NCBI GenBank assembly: GCA_949358305.1
Contig: OX442314.1
Span: forward strand, 40,866,581 to 40,930,580
DNA length: 64,000 nucleotides
Direction: 5' to 3'
Source: Strigamia acuminata
Taxonomy: Eukaryota; Arthropoda; Chilopoda; Geophilomorpha; Linotaeniidae
The translations under genes were made by a program, and so were the position numbers. This document shows, piece after piece, positions 30,333-39,361 of the stretch. Each line of letters opens with the position of its first letter. Position 1 is the first letter of the stretch. A model generated the notes under the pieces. That model saw only the letters and a program-made list of their open reading frames with translations, did no database searches and had not been told where the DNA came from.

Positions 30333-31550
30333 GCTGCGCGATCTACTAGGGGTAACAGCAATACGGCAGATGTACTAGCTGAACTGGATAGCGTCCGGAC
30401 CGAAATGAGGTCCAAGTACACCACCTTAGAAGAAGCGGTAAAAGAGACAGAAGAAAAGTTAGAATCCCCCCCTGACTCTTGATCAACGTTTACAAATGTA
30501 ATCTCGACGGAATGAAGTGAGCAGAGCAAACGAATAAACGCCGACTGTCATTCATTCAATGTAATCGAGGAAAAATAGGAGATGTTAGTTCCGGTTCTAA
30601 CGTCACGGGTCGCGGGCAGGTTCGAATTTTGTCTCCTTGAATTTACTGTATTATTATCTTGAAGAATCTTATAAAATTCGAACAATCGTTTACACATTAG
30701 TAATTGTTTTTACTTTCTCTAGTCAATTATTGCGTTTTAATTAAATGATGGACGAAAAATAAGAGAATAGCGACGACGACAAAACGCCTGTTGGACCTAA
30801 ATCGCCGATCCGGTATGGTCCGGCAGACGATAACGCAAAGACTTTGCTTGTTGCTTCTCTTTCTGACGAGGTAAAATAGTTGAAAAAATTGAACGTGGGC
30901 GCCAATTTGGGCGATACCCAACCACAAATTCCGGCCGCCAAGTTACCAATTCCGGATCCAGCCGCCGCCAGTTCAGCTGAGGACGTGGAGTTTGAGGACG
31001 CGGCCAAAGAATTAGACAAATCCCTTACGTTCCGAGAAGCAGCCCCAGCCGCCCTTGAGAAACTGGTGAACAAGTCTCTGTTCCAATCTAGTTATGAACA
31101 CCGAGAAAAGGTGTTGGAACGTTGCACGATTCCAGAAAACCTAAAGTACTTAGATCCCCCTAAGGTGGAGGGAAAAGTCTTTTCGTTTCTAAAACCTAAT
31201 TTCAAAGCAAAAGACAAAGCTTCCATGAAATTGCAGAAAACTCTTTTGAGATCTGTGGTCCCTATGACGGACGCGCTACGAGACGTAGCAGCCGGTGGCT
31301 TCGACAAGAAGCTGATCAGGCACATTACTGACGCCATCACGCTGGTGGGATCGGCAAACGTGCACGTAAATCGACGGCGGAGAATGGATCTCCAAGACAC
31401 TGGCGCCGAAATCTTATGACTCTCACCCGTACGATCTGTTTGGTCCGGACCTCAGTAAGCAAGTCGATGACTACGAGAAGATGGCCAAGATATCGGCGAA
31501 AACCTTTCCACAAGGAGGACCGAAAGGACGGATTTCAAAACGGCAGTAAC
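30333..31550 (+). pseudogene. DIRS-like retroelement gag/ORF1, broken
   Basis: Frame 30282-30482 is a Glu-rich helical segment. After a break, 30880-31419 gives RKLTFREAAPAAL-type sequence with VNKSLFQSSYEHREKVLERC, KYLDPPKVEGKVFSFLKPNF and MTDALRDVAAGGFDKKLIRH followed by ITDAITLVGSANVHVN. It continues in another frame (to ~31550) as SHPYDLFGPDLSKQVDDYEK. 'Few positions for cutting, then D...AL.LLG.AN..+...RR' and a following 'LFG.dL.kqv' are the pattern of DIRS-type ORF1 proteins. No tyrosine recombinase or RT found nearby. Family assignment is tentative. Confidence 0.45.
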
Positions 31551-31603
31551 TTTTTTAAAATTATTATTCTCAATTATGCATAATTCTTTATTTTGTAGAC
31601 AAA

Positions 31604-31762
31604 ATGCAGCGTCCAGTGTACCATACGTGCTGTTCCACACTTGTGGCTTGTGAGGAATGCCAGAACAACTGGATAAATACCAAGGATAAGAACTCCAACG
31701 TTAGAGTAATTAACTCCACTACTCATGACAAGATCCGCTCGTATGCAGAGCTATCCAAGTAA
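31604..31762 (+). CDS. Small Cys-rich ORF (52 aa)
   Basis: ATG at 31604, TAA at 31760-31762. It contains YHTCCSTLVACEECQNNWIN: two adjacent Cys, then CxxC, resembling half of a RING or FYVE-like zinc site (the 'CCG..LGC..C...W' motif seen in some invertebrate transposon-borne proteins). The preceding TTTTGTAG could be a splice acceptor, so it may be an exon. It follows the gag-like frame by 50 bp. Confidence 0.35.
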   Translation: MQRPVYHTCCSTLVACEECQNNWINTKDKNSNVRVINSTTHDKIRSYAELSK

Positions 31763-32631
31763 CATGGGGTGTAAAGGCTTGCAATTTGTCGCGATGTGTT
31801 TATTAAAGTTTTTATCACTGTTACCGTTATTATAGGTTAGGAATTTGATTTCGCTAAAAACGGTCTTTTCTGGCTGTAAATGATCTTTTTTTCGTTTCAA
31901 TGAAACTGTTTTCTTGTGTTTTACTTTTGGTAAGCAGCTAGTGTTTGGAAAAATAAGTTTAAATTCGACCAAGGAAATGTAAAATAAACACAATTTTCAA
32001 TAAATAGTCCTGGGTTTATAATTTTCTTTTTATGTAAATGTGAATTGAAGTAATAAAAAAAATATCTTTGTCAATATAAAATGCATCGTTCTGAGGGTAG
32101 ACCAGGAAAGTGCAGTATAGCAAATCAAACCAGCAGCAATACAAGAAATAAAATCCACCGTGTCTATCATGTTCGAGAAATGCGTCGTGCAGCAGAGTCT
32201 TTGACACGGTGGCGCATATTTGTTATTATTTTTTTCGAACCGTTGAGATCCAAATTTCTTTCCAATATTGAGCGTGAAATGCAACGAGGACCTGGAAAAT
32301 TCATATTTCTTTCAAATTATTTTGAATTACTCGCAGAAATGAAAAATGAATATAAAGTGGTGGATTGGAAGAGTAAACACAACAGAATCTGCATCAATTC
32401 AGTGATTGACCTCAATAGTTTTGGTAAAGGGTCATTTAGTTACGCAAAAATATAAAGGTGTTGGAAATAGCAAATTCGAATGTGTGCACCATTAAAAATA
32501 TAGAATACCAAAAAGAAAAATGAATTTTTCTCAACATTTCTCAGGAGGAGAATTTGTATAACCTTTTCATAAGAAATATTCAGCAAAAATTAAGTTCAAG
32601 CACAAATATTAATAAACTACAAAAAATGTAA

Positions 32632-32890
32632 ATGCTACATTCATGTGGGAATGCAGTCTTACAATACGGTCATGTAAATGCCACAATCATGGAGGAATGC
32701 GGGCTAACAATACAATGAGAATTGTAAATGCCACATTCCTTCTTGAATGCGGGCTAACAATACAACTAGATAACGTGCCAGAAATTTTGAAATGACCAGA
32801 GCTCTCTTCTGGTTTCACCAAGACAAGTAATGTGCTTAGTATATCCAGGGGTGACCACGTGGAGGTAGAGAGTTGGATTTTACACCCCCG
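32632..32890. repeat. Repeat cluster shared with 12368-12478
   Basis: A ~50-bp unit (GTAAATGC-ACATTC-GGAATGCGGGCTAACAATAC) is present three times in tandem (about 32627-32765), followed by the same CCAGGGGTGACCAC...GAGGTAGAGAGTTGGATTT block found at 12450-12478. Confidence 0.6.
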
Positions 32891-33998
32891 TAACAAATCA
32901 ATTTATGGCTTTGAACAGTTATATGCACCGTCTTTGGCAGGAATGTGAAGTTTCAGCACCCAATCACATGCGCCTTACAGAGAAAAGTAATGACTGGAAT
33001 TTTCTTTTTCCGAAAAGAAAAGGCTAAAAATACTAAACATATCAATTTTGTTTTTCTGTTCGGTGTGGTTGGCGTAAAACGGGCGTGTCTAATAAAAGGT
33101 TTGTTTTCAGAAAATTCGCGTTTTCATGTTCCTGGGATAACTATGACGATGGAAAGAAAATATTTCGAGACGACCAATCGATGTCGTACAAAGGACTGAA
33201 AAGAAATGCAAAAGTTAATCAAAAAATCATTATAATTTTTTTTTTTTTAAAAATAAAGTAAAAGCTGCAGATTATTATTAAAATATGGCATGGAAGAATG
33301 CAACACGAAAACGACGCCAATAAATCGAGCAGCGCAATTACTAAGAATTGATCGGGAAATTGATGAATCACTTTCGGTCGCGAAAATTGTCAATTTTAGT
33401 AGAAAATATTCACAGAAATTTTAGCCCAAAAACATCATCTGAATAATATTGATGTATTTGCGGCTAGTTTTATACAAAATATATCAAATTAAATTGATAG
33501 TTTGTCAAGTTTATCGATACCTGAATGGTTTTTCGTGTTGCCGGGATGAAAATTATCAAAGTTCTATCAAATGCCATCTCAAACAATAATTCCAACTACG
33601 CAGAGTAAAACAGTCAGCCACTAAAGAAAAAATAAGATGAGTATGAATAATGAGAACAAAATTAAACTTAAAAACGTTACCACCACGGAAATACATCGAC
33701 CTTCCATTGTCCACACGCTTTGAAAATGACAAGCGGAAGCCCACAGTTTCGTGGTTCGTGAGAGAACAAATCTCGGTACATAAGCTGTGCGCTTGCAGCG
33801 CTTGCAGGGGATAAACACGGTACCTTCACAAGGCATGGTATTTTGTTTCTTTGCTCAGAAACAAGTTGTTTTTCCACTTGATCGAGGTTCAAGGGAAAGG
33901 ATGTACGGATACTAACCTTCAACAAGAAGCAACAAATTCGATATATTTATGCAAAACTCGTTTCTGTTGTTTATTTCAAATGATATCCCGCTTTTATT

Positions 33999-34108
33999 AA
34001 ATTGTTTAAAAATAAGAATAAATATCATTTTATGTTTTGTTTCAACGTATGTTGAAATAAAACATATTTCACATATTAATAAATAAACAACACAATATTG
34101 CTCCAACA
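33999..34108. repeat. Dispersed ~106-bp repeat, copy 2
   Basis: Second copy of the repeat at 410-515; see there. It immediately precedes a P-like relic, as the first copy precedes one by ~830 bp. Confidence 0.75.
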
Positions 34109-34199
34109 AAGTAATATTTTGTGCCAAGTACAGCTTGGAAACAGTACCATGTGAACCACGTGCAAGGGGCAGGCTACAGCATAGACAGCAGACCGTTAG

Positions 34200-35100
34200 G
34201 CAGAACAACAATGTTGCATGACATGAAGGTCAACAAGATGAAGACATATTTCAATAATCCTGCTGATGAAACCAAAAGAATCTGGGTTTTTATGACATTC
34301 CAAATTTGCGGAAACAGTTACGAAACCATTTTTTAGATCCTGGATTCATATTGGCCGACGAAAAAATTATAACAAAAGAAGTGATTCGTCAGTTGCTGCT
34401 TAAAAGTTATGGTGAGCACAGATTGGGTTGTCACATTAGTGAGCAAAGATGATCAATTGGATTGCAGACGACATTGCTGCAGCCTTATCAGTGCGAGCAG
34501 TCTCACGAAGAGCGTATGCACATTTAAGGAATATTGGATATTCATTTCCTGGCTTATCTACTCTTCGCAGATGGACCAGAAATTTTATGTGCAGGCCAGG
34601 TATCCTTTGGGATGTCCTAACAATCATATAAAAGCAAACTGCTGGTTTCAATGAACGAGAGAAGATGTGCATTTTATCATTTGATGAAATGAATGTAGAT
34701 GCACGTATATGCTACGACCAAACATTGGACAAAATTTTGGGGCCTCATAGCAATGTACAGGTTTATGATCAGAGGACTGATAAAATAATTGAAAGCAGGT
34801 GATATACTACGATTTTGACACAGCAATGAAACCAGATTTGCTGTGAGAAATTGTGAAAGGTGTTGCAAATATTAGTTTGAGAACAGTTGGGATTGTTAAT
34901 GACATGGGTGGGAAGAATCAGAAGCTGTGGAATGACATGGAGGTCAACATGACGAAAACATATTTCAGCAATCCAGCTGATGAAACCAAAAGAATCTGTG
35001 TTTTTTAGGACATTCCGCATTTGTTGAAGCTATTACGAAACCATTTTTAGATTCTGGATTCACATTGGCTGACGGTAAAATTATAACCAAAGATCTATAG
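34200..35100 (+). pseudogene. P-element/THAP9-like transposase relics, two partial copies
   Basis: A first piece (34205-34420) has NPADETKRIWVF, part of the GTP-binding insertion. Then a longer copy reads, in several frames: the HTH-type block AYAHLRNIGYSFPGLSTLRR (34449-34631); FDEMNVDARICYDQTLDKIL and VYDQRTDKII (34680-34800), the first catalytic region; YYDFDTAMKPDLL and RTVGIVNDMGG (34805-34915), with the second Asp; NPADETKRICVF, and IPHLLKLLRNHF (34970-35050). The order matches P/THAP9 transposases. Stops and shifts throughout. The NPADETK block is present twice (34250, 34970), proving two copies. Confidence 0.85.
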
Positions 35101-35230
35101 TTGAAATGTTTTGTGCTATTTTGATTAGCACGATTACCGTAGATTTACATAAAAATTATCATAAGAGTGTAACTTTTTTCTATTGGCCGAGCCATTTTAC
35201 TGGTGTAGTTATAGATAAAAGTAGACTTTG

Positions 35231-35326
35231 ACCAGTATCGGTATCGGCTATCGGCCGATATTTCGGTATTCACTGATATCGGATCAGATATTTTTTTACA
35301 TGGCCGATACCGATATTGCCACGTTT
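35231..35326. repeat. Short fold-back element with TATCGG words
   Basis: AGTATCGGTATCGGC on the left and GCCGATACCGATATTGCC on the right are inverted, with further CCGATA/TATCGG words between. This is the look of small non-autonomous hAT-type MITEs. Ends and target duplication not defined. Confidence 0.5.
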
Positions 35327-35670
35327 CTAAAATGTATCGTTTTAAACGATACGTTTTTTTTTTTTTTAATTCCAGCAAAATTCAATGAATACAATTAAAA
35401 ATCACTTTATTCACTCGAATTTCATGTTACAACGTATTTTTGCTTTTCGTAGCATACCGTAATCTAAACTGATAATACACCCCAAATGCGATATTTATTT
35501 TGATTGCCGCAAAGTGGCGATTACATTAAATTTAAAGTCCTTTTCTCCACTTTTTTCACGTCATGTTCATGTCTCGCGATGTTTAAATCGACAATCGCAA
35601 GGATTCGTAAGTTCTATCAAAGTAAAAGCACCAGCAAAATAACGGTCCGCAGAGAAGAAGTACGTTCGTA

Positions 35671-36543
35671 ATGACGGTTTAGGCTCGTGCCATCGTTTTC
35701 TAATCGATTTTTGTAGTTTAGACGGAAACCTCCGAGGTCAAAGAACACTTGTACAAGATTTTAGTTATAGGGGAACTCGGCACTGGCAAGACGAGCATCA
35801 TCAAACGTTACGTTCATCAGTTCTTCTCGCAACATTACAGAGCCACGGTAAACTCGAAACGAGTGAATCGAATTTAGTAGTTTTTAATTGCGGTGGAAAA
35901 TGTTTGCAGATAGGAGTTGATTTTGCACTCAAAGTGATCAACTCGGACCCGAGTACAGTGAATCGATTACAGTTGTGGGATATTGCGGGACGGGAACGAT
36001 TCGGGAACATGACTCGCGTGTATTATAAGGAAGCTGTGGGTGCGTTTCTCGTGTTTGACGTTACGAGGTCGGCCACGTTCGAAGCCGTGCAGAAGTGGAA
36101 ACTCGATTTAGATAACAAAGTTAAGTTGCCGAATGGGAACAAAGTTCCCTGTGTTTTATTGGCAAATAAGGTGATTTTTTATTTTTATTTTTTATTTTAG
36201 TTTTTAATTTTTTAATTTTCTTTTGGTGCAGTGCGATCAACCTAAAGAGGGAATTGTGAATAATCTCGCAATGATGGAAGAGTTTTGTAAAGAAAAGGAG
36301 TTTGTTACGTGGTTTGAAACGTCGGCGAAGGAAAATATTAATTTGGATGAGGCGTCAAGATTTCTGGTTGCAAAGGTTGTTTTTCTAATTAAATTGTGTT
36401 TGGTTTAGATGATGTTTAATATTTTTATTATTATTGCATAGATTTTAGCTAATGAAAAGGCTTATCAATTAGATGACGATACAATAGATGCGGACAAAAT
36501 TTTTATTCATCTATCAGAACGACAGAATTCCAAATGCTGTTAA
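35671..36543 (+). CDS. Rab32: Rab32/Rab38-type small GTPase, five exons
   Basis: Exons inferred at 35671-35676, 35722-35847, 35910-36170, 36232-36375 and 36442-36543, all GT-AG, introns 45-66 bp, joining to 212 aa. Seen: P-loop GELGTGKTSI, switch I HYRATIGVDFAL (across a splice), G3 LWDIAGRERFGNM, VYYKEAVGAF, G4 ANKCDQ, G5 ETSAKEN, and C-terminal CC for double geranylgeranylation. The WDIAG and F-A-L-K-V wording is specific to the Rab32/38 group, which acts in lysosome-related organelle traffic. The catalytic Gln after WDIAG is Arg here (CGG). The 2-codon first exon (ATG ACG) is inferred only from the lack of an in-frame ATG in exon 2. No stop or frameshift is visible. Confidence 0.92.
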
Positions 36544-36719
36544 GGATTAATTTAAAACACTAGGAAAAAAGAATGTGAATGAATTAAATCATTAAAAAAA
36601 AATAATTAATTGTTAACCATTTTGATATAAAAAATTACTTCTAACGCTTACGTCTGGTTTATTAACGTCGTACTAACGTTGATGTGTGAACGTCGTGTAG
36701 ACGATTTAAAAACGATAAG

Positions 36720-36727
36720 TATATAAG
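36720..36727 (+). promoter_or_regulatory. Possible TATA box of the CSTF2-like gene
   Basis: TATATAAG lies 75 bp before the favoured ATG (36802), in the short interval between the Rab32-type gene and the CSTF2-like gene. A start site near 36745-36755 would give a ~50-nt leader. Sequence match only. Confidence 0.35.
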
Positions 36728-36801
36728 AAAGAGCATACAGTACATTCCCACATTTGTACGACGGTTGGGTTTCACTTCACATACCATTCGTACAAACTAT
36801 T

Positions 36802-38001
36802 ATGTCGGATTACGATAATTCTAGCTGTTCCGTATTTATCGGCAGCCTATCGCCCGAAACGACTGAAGAACAGTTGAGAGAGTTATTTAGCCAAATCGGA
36901 CCGGTCGTTAAATTATCAATTGCTTACGACCGCGAGACTAAAAAGCCGAAAAACTACGGATTTTGTTTATTCCGCGACCACCAGACGGTGATGAGTGCGG
37001 TGCGAAATCTAAATAAATCCGAATTAAACGGTCGTCCGATTTGCGTGAACGAGGCGAACAAGAGAGGCAAAGCGAAGATCTCTCCGCCGCCTGGTGCAGA
37101 CTCACAGAATAATTCCGCCTGCTCCGTATTCATAGGGAACATTCCTCACGACACGACTGAAGAGCAGCTCAAACAAGTGTTCTCGCAAATCGGACCGGTG
37201 AAAAACCTGCGATTCGTCTACGATTCGGAGACGAAAAAGTCGAAGAACTTCGGATTTTGTCTCTACCACGACCAGGACACGGCAATGCGTGCAATTCGCA
37301 GTTTGGACAAGCACGAAATCAACGGGCGCGCACTCCGTGTAAGCGAAGCGGCAAAAAAGGAGAGATCAAACCCAGTTGGCGCTAACGGAAGTTTACACGG
37401 AGCCGAGGTGGATTCGGACAAGGCGATAGAGGCGATAACGACGGTGGTAGCCAGTACAGCACCCGAGGAAATGGCAATGTTAATGGAAGAGATGAAAACG
37501 AGCTTGGAAAAATTTCCCGACGAAACGCGACAGATGTTGATCGACAATCCGCAGCTTGCGTACGCGCTACTGCAGACGCAAGTTGCAATGGGAATCGTTG
37601 AACCAAAAGCGGCGATCGAAATGCTACACCGGGAAGCAAACGTGCAGGCGATGTTTGAGATGAATAACCGTTTTAATAAAGCGCCTCCTCCATTTCCAAC
37701 ATTAAATTTTCCACCACCATCGCTCCCACCTTTCAATGTACTACCACCACCGTTCCCGCAATTTAATTGTCCACCTCCTCCAATCCATCCATTAGACCGT
37801 CCGCCTCCATCCGAATTCGAGCGTCGTGATGACGAGGAATATCGTGATCGGAGATCCAGACCAAGGCGAGATAAAAGTGAGGTTGAACGGCGAGATATAG
37901 ATGTGAGAGAGGATGAACGGGGGCCGAGGTTTCAACGGAATGATGATTACAACCGTTCACGACCACAAGCAAAAGCTCGACGTAGAAACAGTCAATATTA
38001 A
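36802..38001 (+). CDS. CSTF2-like RNA-binding protein with two RRMs, intronless
   Basis: 399 aa from the ATG at 36802 (MSDYDNSSCSVFIG); an upstream in-frame ATG at 36754 would add 16 residues. RRM1 (about residues 8-90) has CSVFIGSLSPETTEEQL and PKNYGFCLF; RRM2 (about 108-185) has CSVFIGNIPHDTTEEQL and SKNFGFCLY, with RNP1/RNP2 positions filled. Next is the hinge of cleavage stimulation factor 64 kDa (DNPQLAYALLQTQVAMGIVE, about 250-285), then a Pro/Phe-rich region and an Arg/Asp/Glu-rich tail. Human CSTF2 has one RRM and then the hinge; the CSTF2-type wording of both RRMs suggests internal duplication. The usual C-terminal three-helix domain is not seen. It would bind G/U-rich RNA in mRNA 3'-end processing. 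Single exon, so perhaps a retrogene. Confidence 0.88.
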   Translation: MSDYDNSSCSVFIGSLSPETTEEQLRELFSQIGPVVKLSIAYDRETKKPKNYGFCLFRDHQTVMSAVRNLNKSELNGRPICVNEANKRGKAKISPPPGADSQNNSACSVFIGNIPHDTTEEQLKQVFSQIGPVKNLRFVYDSETKKSKNFGFCLYHDQDTAMRAIRSLDKHEINGRALRVSEAAKKERSNPVGANGSLHGAEVDSDKAIEAITTVVASTAPEEMAMLMEEMKTSLEKFPDETRQMLIDNPQLAYALLQTQVAMGIVEPKAAIEMLHREANVQAMFEMNNRFNKAPPPFPTLNFPPPSLPPFNVLPPPFPQFNCPPPPIHPLDRPPPSEFERRDDEEYRDRRSRPRRDKSEVERRDIDVREDERGPRFQRNDDYNRSRPQAKARRRNSQY

Positions 38002-38158
38002 AACATTACAGTCTACGGCGAAGTGATGAAAAATGGCGATTTTCCAGCAATGAGAAAGACAGGAAGACCAATACGCATGAGGTGTAATTTCATGCAATGC
38101 TAACTGCATAATTGAACAAATACCACTTGCATTTCAACAACTCCTAGGTCAGTTCAGT
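38002..38158 (+). other. Remaining 3' flank of the CSTF2-like gene
   Basis: Only 157 bp separate the stop codon from a Gypsy LTR. No AATAAA hexamer lies in it. The first sense-strand AATAAA is inside the antisense LTR at 38276-38281, with another at 38342-38347. Confidence 0.6.
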
Positions 38159-39315
38159 TGTAACGTTCTCGAAATGTTATACTTAAAATACAACACGGGG
38201 AACGTTAGGATTGCTTTTAAAAAGACTTACACATAATATAAATAATTACTAATTTTATAATTTAACTCTGACTTTAATAAAATACTTTGATATGAAAAAT
38301 AGGGATAATTCCGACCCGGAATTACCTTACATTAAAATATGAATAAATGATAATTTACAATGCTGGGTTTTCCAGACTTTGAGAACAGTATGAAATAGGA
38401 AGATTAATTAATGTATGATTTTACGACAAAATAACTTATAATTAGGAATAAAGAAATAAGGAAAAATACACTAGCAATGAAGATTATCGATTCCACTCGA
38501 AATCTTCTAATTGCGTCTAATCTTTCTGCGTGGACGGCGGAGTTCGCTTGGACGTCAAACTTGAAGTCCAACCTCGCTTCGGTCCTCGTATGCGTCCTGG
38601 CGGGCTGTGGCTCGTCTGGGACCGCTATTATCTCGAGATATGCCGGTCTTGGCTGTATCTCGTCCGTGGCGTCTTCGTACGTCTCGGGAATTGGTTCCAA
38701 CGGAATATTTCCACTCATACGAGCGGAATACAAACGCAAGCGGAATTCCGCTGTCTTAGTCGGGAAATCCCGTAAACTAGATCTGCTTACGTTCGGCAAC
38801 GTGTTGAATCTTCCTCCCTCGGTCCAGCGTTTGTTGCGGCGGTGGACGAGCGTTCTAGCCGTGGCGAACTGAAGATTCTTGACTCTTTTTGGCTAAGAGT
38901 GTTGGCCAACTCTTACTTGGAGAAGAGTGTAATCCCTCTCTTCGGCGGGAAGAGAATTACCGATAATATCCTGAAATAACCGTTGTGTTATTTCAAGATG
39001 TGAGCCCAGAGTCCAAATGAAGTGATTATCTCAAACAAACAATGATTTTCAATAGTTTTCAGTTGTGTGTTTTTGTGAGATGTTTTCAGGTTCATGGTTT
39101 GGTTTAGACTGAGTTCTTAGCAGCTGCTCTCACTGCTAACAGGATGTAGCACATCCTGTAGTCCCTAGATCTTATCTTGTTTCCCACACAAGATAGGGGC
39201 TACATCCTGTGTGCCTGGATGATTCTTGCAATCCTTTTGGTACTCAAATTAGACTCACATAAAATTATTAGATTTAAGGAATTTCCTTTATTAGTCGTAA
39301 TTTGGGATTACCACA
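38159..39315 (-). repeat. 3' LTR of Gypsy 2 (1157 bp)
   Basis: Matches 49816-50972 except at 38550, 38726 and 38764 (G here, A at the matching sites). Next to it inside the element is CTTCCCTCCTTTTTA (39316-39330), on the minus strand a purine tract TAAAAAGGAGGGAAG. The LTR contains an ORF on the element strand and, antisense to it, AATAAA hexamers in the sense of the upstream CSTF2-like gene. Confidence 0.95.
38404..38718 (-). CDS. LTR-encoded ORF with C-terminal membrane segment (104 aa)
   Basis: First ATG at 38718 (MSGNIPLEPIPETYEDATDE); the open frame itself extends upstream to beyond 38799 without an ATG. The N-terminal ~70 residues are polar and acidic, with EPIPETYED and a Pro-rich part. 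Residues about 77-100 form a single strongly hydrophobic segment (SIIFIASVFFLISLFLII and on) followed by KSYIN, so a tail-anchored or type II membrane protein is likely. It lies entirely within the 3' LTR. The same frame in the 5' LTR is cut by a stop at 50205-50207. No family recognised. It could be the last exon of a spliced product of ORFs A-C. Confidence 0.5.
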   Translation of the reverse strand: MSGNIPLEPIPETYEDATDEIQPRPAYLEIIAVPDEPQPARTHTRTEARLDFKFDVQANSAVHAERLDAIRRFRVESIIFIASVFFLISLFLIISYFVVKSYIN

Positions 39316-39361
39316 CTTCCCTCCTTTTTAGGGGAGAAGTGGAACCACTTCTTCTTTTCCT

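Larger units (their letters stand above)
31763..34120. other. Mostly non-coding; one unsupported ORF
   Basis: A 124-codon plus frame (32081-32455) starts with an Arg/Ser-rich segment and has no recognised domain. 32640-32890 is a repeat cluster (separate entry), and 33999-34108 is the second copy of the 410-515 repeat. The rest is AT-rich. Confidence 0.45.

Noticed and set aside
33556-33925. Cluster of minus-strand ORFs with several Cys and His
   Set aside because: Looked for a THAP or zinc-finger pattern but spacing fits none, and three frames overlap without one standing out.
38530-38872. Plus-strand ORFs of 81-131 codons in the Gypsy 2 LTR
   Set aside because: Antisense to the element, present in both LTRs, overlapping the minus-strand ORF that has the better protein character.
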